NCBI GenBank assembly: GCA_023398615.1
Contig: JAEWSD010000119.1
Location: 1-17,513, forward strand
Source of the DNA: Bacillota bacterium
GTDB taxonomy: Bacteria > Bacillota > Clostridia > Lachnospirales > Lachnospiraceae
Length of the DNA: 17,513 nt
Direction: 5' to 3'
Shown: in pieces, positions 1 through 5,703 of the stretch
Layout: each line of letters starts with the position of its first letter
Numbering within the stretch: the stretch's first letter is position 1
The notes under the pieces: generated by a model
The model's database searches: none
Told to the model about the DNA's origin: nothing
Seen by the model: only the letters and a program-made list of their open reading frames with translations
Made by a program: the position numbers and the translations under genes

Positions 1-123
1 CTGCGGGCTGACATCGGCAAGCACTAAGTTCGCGCCATAGCTTGCGTAAACTTTTGCGATACCTGCACCGAGTCCCATTGCCGCTCCAGTAATAAATGCC
101 GTTTTTCCGCTTAACTTTTTCAT
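1..123 (-). CDS. Short-chain dehydrogenase/reductase, N-terminal part (runs off the window)
   Basis: Reads 41 codons from an ATG at 123 to the window edge with no stop. The protein begins MKKLSGKTAFITGAAMGLG, followed by a segment ending NLVLADVSPQ. This is the nucleotide-binding start of a classical SDR: beta strand 1, the glycine-rich TGxxMGLG motif at about residues 13-20, and an acidic residue (D in LAD) ending the second strand, which usually favours NAD(H). A clear AAAGGAG ribosome site lies just before the ATG. The gene starts 32 nt after the eutH stop on the same strand, so the two are almost certainly one operon, and the enzyme may act on the alcohol or amino-alcohol carried by that permease (inference). 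The catalytic Tyr-Lys part is outside the window, so the substrate cannot be judged. Confidence 0.88.
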   Translation of the reverse strand, partial: MKKLSGKTAFITGAAMGLGAGIAKVYASYGANLVLADVSPQ

Positions 124-155
124 GAGATTTCTCCTTTATTTTTAATTTTTAACTG

Positions 156-1262
156 TTATTTTGTTCCGGATGATACATGCTCAGGCGCCTGTTTCTTTAT
201 CAAGAGCATTGCAATCAATACGGATAAGACACCGCCGAATAGTTTTGTGATTATCATTGGCATCAGATAATTGGGAATATTAACAGAGGCATAAGCAAGA
301 TGATCCCCAAAAGCAAATGCTGCCGGAACCATAAACGCAATCGCCAGCACCTTTCCTTTGTCATCCATTTCCTTCACCTTTGTCAGGAGCAGGAGGCTGT
401 TGGCCAATGCTCCGACCATTCCGCCGATGGCCGCTTCATTGACACCTAATACTTTACCGAAGCTCTTCATTGGCTTAGCGAAAACCGTCGTAATAAACTT
501 GACAAAAGGATATGCACCTGCCAAAGTGATACCGATAACTCCTACAATTTCAAGCTGCGGTCCGATCGGCGCCATGCCTTTAATAATCACAAGCCCGGTA
601 AGTGCCTTAATGATCGCACAGGCTAACGAAGCGTACATCAAAAAACTAACTATTTTAGAAAAGGTATGAAAGCCCTTTAACATTCCATTGGGAATTAACC
701 ATAAACCCAGTGAGAGAAGAATAGCCAAAAGCAGAGCAAAAGAAAGATTGCTGATTAAGACTGCAGGAGTGATTCCCATAAACAGGCCGCCCGCAAAACA
801 GGAAAACGGCGCAGCAATGACACCGGCCATGACACCCTTCGCCAGATACGGATAATCCTTTTTGGTCAGCAATCCCAATGAGATCGGGATGGTGAAGGTA
901 ATGGTCGGACCCATAACGGCCGCATAGATTCCTCCTGAGAAAACCGCCAGCTGATCGCTTTGTGTCATGGCTCTGGCTAAGGGGTAGCCACCCATGTCCA
1001 TAGCTAACAGTGTGCCTGCCAGCATAGCCGGATCGGCATGGAACAGTTTAAACACCGGTGTTACAATAGGCGTCAAAGCTTGTCCAATAACCGGTGAAAG
1101 ACACATAAAGCCAACCATAGCGGCTGCCATAGGGCCCATAGCATTCAGCCCTTCGTCAAATTGATTTCCGTAACCAAAACGATTGTCAAATATTAGCTTG
1201 TCAATCACACTCCAGGTTAAAAAGATTGCTATGATAATCATTATTATTTTACTGATATTCAC
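156..1262 (-). CDS. eutH: EutH-family ethanolamine permease
   Basis: A 368-residue polytopic membrane protein. It matches the EutH family along its length: FDEGLNAMGPMAAAMVGF near the start, then AGTLLAMDMGGYPLA, MGPTITFTIPISLG, a region like AIGGMVGALANS, and AFAFGDHLAYASVN near the end. These correspond to the conserved blocks of enterobacterial EutH (about 408 residues), which moves ethanolamine across the inner membrane. Roughly ten hydrophobic segments are visible. The start is GTG at 1262, supported by AGGAG eight bases upstream. It follows merR on the same strand and precedes an SDR gene by 32 nt. No ammonia-lyase (eutBC), microcompartment or EutVW genes are in the window, so this is a stand-alone permease. 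Expression is probably set by the MerR-type promoter in front. The true substrate could be ethanolamine or another amino alcohol. Confidence 0.9.
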   Translation of the reverse strand: MNISKIIMIIIAIFLTWSVIDKLIFDNRFGYGNQFDEGLNAMGPMAAAMVGFMCLSPVIGQALTPIVTPVFKLFHADPAMLAGTLLAMDMGGYPLARAMTQSDQLAVFSGGIYAAVMGPTITFTIPISLGLLTKKDYPYLAKGVMAGVIAAPFSCFAGGLFMGITPAVLISNLSFALLLAILLSLGLWLIPNGMLKGFHTFSKIVSFLMYASLACAIIKALTGLVIIKGMAPIGPQLEIVGVIGITLAGAYPFVKFITTVFAKPMKSFGKVLGVNEAAIGGMVGALANSLLLLTKVKEMDDKGKVLAIAFMVPAAFAFGDHLAYASVNIPNYLMPMIITKLFGGVLSVLIAMLLIKKQAPEHVSSGTK

Positions 1263-1303
1263 CGCTCAATCTCCTTTTATATGATAATCTTCTTGCATAA
1301 TTT

Positions 1304-1334
1304 ATCATACAACTCTCAAGCGGTGGAGAGTCAA
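1304..1334 (-). promoter_or_regulatory. MerR-type promoter with 19-bp spacer and operator dyad before eutH
   Basis: On the minus strand a -35 box TTGACT (1329-1334) and a -10 box TATGAT (1304-1309) are separated by exactly 19 bp. Between and overlapping them is the perfect inverted repeat ACTCTC-N8-GAGAGT (1312-1331). An over-long spacer with a dyad inside it is the hallmark of promoters that MerR-family proteins activate by untwisting DNA, and CTCTCC-type half-sites occur in BmrR/BltR-class operators. The start of transcription would fall near 1297, about 35 nt before the eutH GTG. The adjacent MerR gene is the natural regulator (inference). Confidence 0.85.
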
Positions 1335-1393
1335 TAATTTTTGTTAAAAAAATATCAAAAAGGAGCTTTTACTCATAGTAAGCCAGTTTATCC

Positions 1394-2254
1394 TTAATCT
1401 GAGTCAATTTTACGGACCGGAAAACGTATTTCTGTGACATAGTCATCGCTATTGGTGACATGTGTAAATTCTATTGTATAAATTTCAATAGGATCTCCCA
1501 TTATTTCATAATGATTTTCGCCAATCCATCGAACAAGCTTTGTATATTGCGGCAGCATTTGCTTATAATGCCCTCTCGCTATAATTCCTGCCGTTAAAAA
1601 ACCGCCAAATTGCTTCATAGATGGATTTTTTTCATCATATTCCTTAACAGGAAGCAATACCTCTAAGTGACCGTTATCAAAGAAAAACTGATGAGTATAA
1701 TGTTCATGAAACACAGCCATGATAGGAGCGGTTTGCCGGCAGCCATACTGATCGATAAGTTTATATAGTTCCGAAAAACGATCCCAAAAGATCTCATCGA
1801 CGAAAATTCTGGAATTACTGTCAGAATATAAACAGTTATATAATGGGAATTCGGAAACAAAAACTTCATCGTTATTATCAATTTCCTCTTTATTCAGTAC
1901 TTTGGATAATGTTTGCCGGGTGGTTTCCACTAATTGCTTTGCCTTTTCCAACTCGGCTATTTGCCGGTCAATGCTTTCCTGCTTTTGAACTAAAATATCA
2001 TTCAGTGTATTTAAAGATTGCGCATGCAAAATATTTGTCATTTCATTAAGCGAAATATCCCTTTGGCGCAGCTCACGAATGGACAATGCCACCAGTATCT
2101 GCTCTTCAGAATAATAGCGGTAGCGTGAATTGTGATCTCGTAATGTCGGAACAAGCAGTTTCTTCTCATCATAAAATCTTAAGGCCGGTATGCTGAGCCC
2201 GCTTATTTGAGACACCTCGCCAATACTGTATTTTTTTTGATTCCTTTGCATCAT
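1394..2254 (-). CDS. MerR-family transcriptional regulator with GyrI-like effector domain
   Basis: A 286-residue regulator. The N-terminal winged helix-turn-helix (about residues 8-76) contains YSIGEVSQISGLSIPALRFY and the wing RYRYYSEEQ, typical of MerR. A long helix for dimerisation follows (about 78-120, QESIDRQIAELEKAKQLVE). The C-terminal half has the pattern YTKLVRWIGENHYEIMGDPIE then YVTEIRFPV, which is the GyrI/BltR-like small-molecule-binding domain. I place the start at the ATG at 2254, which has GAGGA at a good distance. An in-frame ATG at 2269 would add five residues but has no ribosome site. Its stop lies about 130 nt before the eutH start, with no convincing terminator between. 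The likely role is effector-dependent activation of the eutH-SDR operon from the 19-bp-spacer promoter, with an amphipathic or amine-like inducer (inference). Confidence 0.92.
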   Translation of the reverse strand: MMQRNQKKYSIGEVSQISGLSIPALRFYDEKKLLVPTLRDHNSRYRYYSEEQILVALSIRELRQRDISLNEMTNILHAQSLNTLNDILVQKQESIDRQIAELEKAKQLVETTRQTLSKVLNKEEIDNNDEVFVSEFPLYNCLYSDSNSRIFVDEIFWDRFSELYKLIDQYGCRQTAPIMAVFHEHYTHQFFFDNGHLEVLLPVKEYDEKNPSMKQFGGFLTAGIIARGHYKQMLPQYTKLVRWIGENHYEIMGDPIEIYTIEFTHVTNSDDYVTEIRFPVRKIDSD

Positions 2255-2305
2255 ATGTATTATCCTCATGAGTATTTGGTTAATCGTTATAAATTTCTTT
2301 AGAGT

Positions 2306-2334
2306 ATTATAGCATGATGAGTAATGGAAAACAA
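2306..2334 (-). promoter_or_regulatory. Sigma-A promoter for the MerR gene
   Basis: On the minus strand TTGTTT (2329-2334) and a perfect TATAAT (2306-2311) are 17 bp apart, about 50 nt ahead of the merR start. The spacer is standard, unlike the 19-bp spacer before eutH, so merR itself looks constitutively read. Confidence 0.7.
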
Positions 2335-2342
2335 TTTCATGA

Positions 2343-2450
2343 AAAAGTCAGGGTAAAATTACTGCAAAAAAACCAAGCGGAGTCATATGGGGTTTTGATT
2401 TCAAAAATGACAATGTAGATGCTAGGACAAATGTGTATATGTTTTTCTAA
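2343..2450 (+). other. Intergenic stretch with a possible coding relic
   Basis: The 299 bases between the two divergent genes hold both promoters and this unexplained piece. One frame stays open for 35 codons between stops and reads protein-like (GVIWGFDFKNDNVDARTNVY near its end), but it has no start codon or ribosome site. It may be the tail of a lost gene or chance. I recognise no RNA or family here. Confidence 0.2.
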
Positions 2451-2496
2451 GCAAAAAACGGGTAAGAGCTGATACTAAATTACTAAGAGCTAAACA

Positions 2497-2525
2497 TTGA
2501 CCAATTGTAATAATATAGGTATAAT
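2497..2525 (+). promoter_or_regulatory. Consensus sigma-A promoter of the Big_2 surface protein
   Basis: TTGACC (2497-2502) and TATAAT (2520-2525) are exactly 17 bp apart. The start of transcription would fall near 2532, giving a leader of only about 22 nt with the GGAG ribosome site at 2544-2547. This is one of the strongest promoters in the window by consensus. Confidence 0.82.
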
Positions 2526-2553
2526 TGTAAAAAAAAGAAAAAAGGAGTGAAAG

Positions 2554-2628
2554 ATGAAGAACAAAAAGAAAGTTACTATAATGATATTATCTTTATTATT
2601 TATTTATCTACCAATATCAACAATATAA
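2554..2628 (+). other. Signal-peptide leader ended by an in-frame TAA
   Basis: A 24-codon frame begins at ATG 2554, six bases after GGAG. It encodes a charged start MKNKKK, a hydrophobic core (VTIMILSLLFIYLPIS) and then TAA at 2626-2628. The same frame continues without a break into the downstream protein, whose first residues V-A-A-E would complete a classical signal peptidase I site (V-x-A then cleavage). The leader is therefore the export signal of the next gene, separated from it by one nonsense codon. The stop may be a real mutation, a phase-variation-like change or a sequencing error. Confidence 0.75.
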
Positions 2629-3558
2629 GTGGCCGCGGAAAAAACGTCGGTAAATGAAGAGGGAGAAAACCTTGTAGTAAATGGAGATTGTAATCAAGGA
2701 CTTACAGGGTGGGTGGATACTCAAAATGCGTGGCAAATTTATCAAAATTCATTTATGCCAAAATCAGTAGCATCTGCAACTATGTATCAAGATGTGTTGA
2801 TTGAGGATATTCCGGCAGGGACTGAAATGATATTAAGTGCAAATATGTATTCTTTTAATCAGTCACCTATAGATGTAGGAACCTTGAAGCTGGAATTTTT
2901 AAACAGTGACAAAACAGAAGTATTATCATCAAATAGTGTAACTCATGCAAGCAATATATGGACTGTGAAAAATATATCTATGTTTGTGCCGGAGGGTGCA
3001 AAATATGCAAGAATTAGCCTACATGGTGATCGTCATAATGGAAAGGATTTAGACACGCATTTTAAAGATATCAGTTTTGCAGTAGTTTCATGGGAAAAAG
3101 AAAATAAATTAAAAGTAGTATTAGAGGTCAACGAAAAACTTCAGCTAAGTGTGGAAGATGATTTATCGGAAAATCTAAATATTACTTGGATTTCTTCGGA
3201 TGATAGTGTAGCAACTGTAGACACAAATGGTGTTATGAAAGGAAAAAGCCCTGGAAATACAATGATTACAGTTACGAGTAGTGATGGTTTATATACCGAT
3301 ACTATTAATGTTTTGGTAGTAGATGATGCCAAAGATCTAAGGTTAGCAATAGACTTAAAAGTGGGAGGGTCTTGTAGGTTAACAGTAGATGATCTGACCG
3401 AAACCTTACCAGTAATATGGAGTTCACTTAATACGGATATAGCTACAGTATCAGATAAGGGTATAGTTACAGCAGTCAGGAAAGGTTTAATATTTATAAC
3501 AGCAACCGATGAGGAAGGTAACATTATTGGACAGGTTTATGTGAGAGTAAGGGAATAA
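2629..3558 (+). CDS. Surface protein body: carbohydrate-binding-like domain plus two Big_2 Ig-like domains (signal peptide cut off)
   Basis: This 309-residue frame can start at GTG 2629, which directly abuts the TAA of the leader (TAAGTG), but it has no ribosome site of its own. Residues about 14-155 (LVVNGDCNQGLTGWV at the front, then a beta-rich stretch ending FKDISFAVV) look like a galactose-binding/CBM4_9-type jelly roll. Two Ig-like Big_2 repeats follow, about 158-230 and 232-308. Each has the family pattern of WxSxxxxxATVxxxGxVxxxxxG: ITWISSDDSVATVDTNGVMK and VIWSSLNTDIATVSDKGIVT. No LPXTG motif, SLH domain or membrane anchor is present. As originally built it would be secreted. In this sequence it is best viewed as a nonsense pseudogene, or as a protein made by reinitiation or read-through; reinitiation at the GTG would leave it in the cytoplasm. 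Confidence 0.75.
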   Translation: MAAEKTSVNEEGENLVVNGDCNQGLTGWVDTQNAWQIYQNSFMPKSVASATMYQDVLIEDIPAGTEMILSANMYSFNQSPIDVGTLKLEFLNSDKTEVLSSNSVTHASNIWTVKNISMFVPEGAKYARISLHGDRHNGKDLDTHFKDISFAVVSWEKENKLKVVLEVNEKLQLSVEDDLSENLNITWISSDDSVATVDTNGVMKGKSPGNTMITVTSSDGLYTDTINVLVVDDAKDLRLAIDLKVGGSCRLTVDDLTETLPVIWSSLNTDIATVSDKGIVTAVRKGLIFITATDEEGNIIGQVYVRVRE

Positions 3559-3568
3559 TATATCAAAT

Positions 3569-3632
3569 GTTATCATCCTGATTTGACGATGATGGCGAAT
3601 CTCTTTAAATTGTACAAACTAAATATGATAAC
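3569..3632. repeat. 8-bp inverted repeat after the Big_2 gene
   Basis: GTTATCAT (3569-3576) is matched perfectly by ATGATAAC (3625-3632) across 48 bases. Inside, ATCATC (3572-3577) can instead pair with GATGAT about ten bases further on. There is no T-run after either stem. It could be a weak folded 3' region of the transcript. Confidence 0.35.
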
Positions 3633-3639
3633 TTAATGC

Positions 3640-3676
3640 AGTCAGATTTTTTCGACTTAGTGCGGCTGGCTTTTTT
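3640..3676 (+). terminator. Possible weak terminator
   Basis: AGTCAG (3640-3645) can pair with CTGGCT (3666-3671, one G-U pair), and this runs directly into a six-T tract. The 20-base loop is long, so the stem is weak. Its place, between the end of the surface-protein gene and the next promoter, fits a terminator. Confidence 0.3.
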
Positions 3677-3681
3677 GGAGC

Positions 3682-3710
3682 TTGATTTTTTTTGTTTAAA
3701 CCAATAAAAT
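3682..3710 (+). promoter_or_regulatory. Probable sigma-A promoter of the DUF4491 operon
   Basis: TTGATT (3682-3687) and TAAAAT (3705-3710) are 17 bp apart and lie about 40 bases before the GTG start at 3749. The match is good but the surrounding DNA is very AT-rich. Confidence 0.5.
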
Positions 3711-3748
3711 AGAGTTAATCTAAATTGTACAGGGAAAGGGGTTCAGGT

Positions 3749-4057
3749 GTGAATTTTGAGGGAATAATTGTGGGAGCCGGTGCATTTATAATCATCGGAA
3801 TTTTGCATCCTGTTGTTATAAAAACAGAATATCATATCGGTTCAAAGGCATGGCCTATGTTTTTAATAACCGGTATGCTATGCATAGTTCTTTCATTTTT
3901 TTGTGAGAAGTCAGCCGTATCGGCCATACTGTCCATATTCGGATTTTCATTACTGTGGAGTATTCGGGAGCTTTTTCAACAAGAGAAAAGGGTTGAAAAA
4001 GGATGGTTTCCAAAGAATCCGAAGAAAGACGATGCACGTTCATTAAGGAGGAGATAA
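3749..4057 (+). CDS. DUF4491 family small membrane protein
   Basis: A 102-residue protein of the DUF4491 family, whose members are about 95-105 residues. Recognisable parts are MNFEGIIVGAGAFIIIGILHP at the start, VIKTEYHIGSKAWPMF in the middle, and the family-typical FGFSLLWSIRELFQQEKRV followed by KGWFPKNP near the end. Three hydrophobic helices are visible. The function of the family is unknown. I choose the GTG at 3749 because AGGGG lies seven bases upstream and family members begin with MNF; a TTG at 3725 would add eight unlikely residues. The last codons (LRRR) double as the AAGGAGGAG ribosome site of the next gene, which starts three bases after this stop, so the two are translationally linked. 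Confidence 0.88.
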   Translation: MNFEGIIVGAGAFIIIGILHPVVIKTEYHIGSKAWPMFLITGMLCIVLSFFCEKSAVSAILSIFGFSLLWSIRELFQQEKRVEKGWFPKNPKKDDARSLRRR

Positions 4058-4060
4058 ATA

Positions 4061-4654
4061 ATGAAGATATCAGTTATTTTAGGGCATCCCTATGAGAATA
4101 GCTTTAATACGGCTATTGCCGAAACTGCTGTCACAACGTTAAAACATAATGGTCATGTTGTTATGTTTCATGATCTATATCAGGAAAATTTTAACCCCAT
4201 CCTTACCGACAAGGAGCTGATCAATGATATTACCGAAGATGAGCTGGTTCTATGCCATCAGAAGGAAATAAAGGAAGCAGACGGTATAATCATTATTCAT
4301 CCAAACTGGTGGGGACAGCCGCCCGCGATTCTTACAGGCTGGGTTGATCGGGTATTGAGAGAAAATATAGCATATGCGTTTTCGGACGATGATAACGGCG
4401 GTGGAATTCCCATAGGCCTGTTAAAAGCTAAGATGGGATTAGTGTTTAATACCTCAAATACGCCGATGGAGCGCGAAAATTCAGTTTTTGGAGACCCATT
4501 GGAGCGTATCTGGAAAGACTGTATTTTTAATTTTTGCGGGGTAACCATATTTGACAGGATAATGTTCCGTGTAATAGCCGATAGTACAAGTGTGGACAGA
4601 ACAGAATGGCTTAATGAAGTCAGAGCAAGTGTTAACAAGTATTTCCCAAAGTAA
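4061..4654 (+). CDS. NAD(P)H oxidoreductase, flavodoxin fold (Flavodoxin_2/KefF-MdaB type)
   Basis: A 197-residue cytoplasmic protein of the NQO1/KefF/MdaB superfamily, which uses FMN or FAD and NAD(P)H to reduce quinones, nitro compounds or similar electrophiles. The N-terminal strand and phosphate loop read ISVILGHPYENSFN (residues 3-16). The diagnostic block HPNWWGQPPAILTGWVDRVL occupies residues 80-99, and NTSNTP plus a cysteine-containing FNFCG follow. Length fits the family (about 175-200). The ribosome site is AAGGAGGAG, six bases before the ATG. It sits between two small membrane proteins in one operon, but the sequence does not show what substrate it reduces. A role in redox or quinone stress is a family-level guess. 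Confidence 0.88.
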   Translation: MKISVILGHPYENSFNTAIAETAVTTLKHNGHVVMFHDLYQENFNPILTDKELINDITEDELVLCHQKEIKEADGIIIIHPNWWGQPPAILTGWVDRVLRENIAYAFSDDDNGGGIPIGLLKAKMGLVFNTSNTPMERENSVFGDPLERIWKDCIFNFCGVTIFDRIMFRVIADSTSVDRTEWLNEVRASVNKYFPK

Positions 4655-4673
4655 AAAGTTAAGGAGTAAATAT

Positions 4674-4766
4674 ATGATAAGAGTATTAGCAATATGCATT
4701 CCCATAGCTGCGACAATTTTATGTGCCATAATCACAATCGTGATTTCAAAAAATAAGAAAAAGTAA
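4674..4766 (+). CDS. 30-residue single-span membrane peptide
   Basis: A short frame with a strong AAGGAG seven bases before the ATG and 19 bases after the oxidoreductase stop. It encodes a hydrophobic helix (IRVLAICIPIAATILCAIIT) followed by VIS and a lysine-rich tail KNKKK. This is the usual shape of a small membrane peptide with its C-terminus in the cytoplasm. I know no family for it. The good ribosome site and operon position make it more than a chance frame. Confidence 0.55.
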   Translation: MIRVLAICIPIAATILCAIITIVISKNKKK

Positions 4767-4799
4767 AGAACTAACGAAAATACAAAGAAGGCATTACGG

Positions 4800-5061
4800 A
4801 TGAGTATGTGGCGTTTTGAAGCTTCTATTCTGTTAGGAGCGGCTGCAGTACCCCTCTGGTTTCTGGGACTGGTAAGTGTGGGAAAGGCGATTCAGGATAA
4901 GAATAAAAGAGCAGGCAATTCTAATGGCTTATATACCGTTTTATCCGCTGAATGCGGTAACCGGTGGAATGGAAAGCTTCGGACACTTTTTAATGTGCCT
5001 GGTAATTTTTAAATATTATAACTCTTTGTGCCGCCGGCGCCGGCAGCAGAATGGAGATTAG
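4800..5061 (+). pseudogene. Frameshifted and truncated membrane-protein remnant
   Basis: From ATG 4800 one frame encodes a membrane helix (SILLGAAAVPLWFLGLVSVG) and KAIQDKNKRA. The coherent continuation lies in the +1 frame: AILMAYIPFYPLNAVTGG, then MESFGHFLMCLVIFKYY, ending with a CRRRRQQNGD tail and TAG at 5059-5061. The frame change needed falls around 4910-4930; without it the first frame ends in an unrelated tail at 5012. The combined protein of about 86 residues resembles the middle of DUF6796-type multi-span proteins (tentative), lacking both ends. The +1 frame stops one base before the next gene's ATG, which supports it as the original frame. The tail includes a perfect 12-bp palindrome GCCGGCGCCGGC (5033-5044), GC-rich against its AT-rich surroundings. 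Confidence 0.5.
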
Positions 5062-5062
5062 A

Positions 5063-5677
5063 ATGAACAGGATAGCATATATAATATGGATGATAGGATG
5101 TATTGGAGAATTTTTGGTTCCTTTTATTTTAAGTACCAAATTAAATGATTACAGTAACTTAAAAACGGTTATGAGTGCCATTGCCACCCCCAAAAATGGG
5201 AAAATAGCGATAGCATATAGTATATGGTTGGTGTTTTTTGGAACCATGACCATAGCGATATCCTTTTATTTAAGAAATATTTCTTCACTTGGAACGTATA
5301 AAGCCGCCTTAATAGTTCTTGGCATGTATGGACTGGGCTGTGTTATTTGCGGGATTTTTCCTGTGGATGAAACCAAAGTAATGTTAACTATTTCGGCTAA
5401 AATTCACGGCTATGTTGCAGTTATAACCTTTTTTATGCTGATGTTTATTCCGCTTTTAATGAAGAGAACCTTAAAAGCAGGTGGATATCACAGCTTTGCC
5501 ATGATTTCAAATCTCGTGTTTATTGTTGCTTTCATTTTCTTTGTATTACAAATAGCCTCAGAACGAGAACAGTTTTCAGAAATATTCCTGGGCAATACCG
5601 GTTTGTGGCAGCGGCTTTATTTGGCGGTACTATATTTTTATATAACAATAGTATTTTATTTTATTGGCGAATTCTGA
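5063..5677 (+). CDS. DUF998 family membrane protein
   Basis: A 204-residue protein with about six membrane helices. It has the DUF998 layout: an N-terminal helix, a loop around residue 40-55, then CGIFPVDE before a conserved histidine segment (KIHGYVAVITF), and a late TGLWQRLYLAVLYFY helix. The family has no established function. I place the start at ATG 5063 because GGAG lies six bases upstream; an in-frame ATG at 5051 has no ribosome site. It is the last gene of the rightward operon and ends only 26 bases from the end of the convergent ECF operon, with no clear terminator between. Confidence 0.78.
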   Translation: MNRIAYIIWMIGCIGEFLVPFILSTKLNDYSNLKTVMSAIATPKNGKIAIAYSIWLVFFGTMTIAISFYLRNISSLGTYKAALIVLGMYGLGCVICGIFPVDETKVMLTISAKIHGYVAVITFFMLMFIPLLMKRTLKAGGYHSFAMISNLVFIVAFIFFVLQIASEREQFSEIFLGNTGLWQRLYLAVLYFYITIVFYFIGEF

Positions 5678-5703
5678 CTTTTGCAGCAAGACGACCTTGG
5701 TGA

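Noticed and set aside
3638..3679. Imperfect 18-base direct repeat in the 3' region of the Big_2 gene
   Set aside because: Only about 12 of 18 bases agree and half of that is the T-run; likely chance or part of a weak terminator.
4297..4716. 139-codon minus-strand open frame opposite the oxidoreductase
   Set aside because: It mirrors the coding frame of a recognised flavodoxin-fold protein and shows no independent features.
2400..5100. A mobile element to explain the broken genes
   Set aside because: No transposase, integrase, terminal inverted repeats or target duplications are visible; the damage looks like point mutation and small indel.
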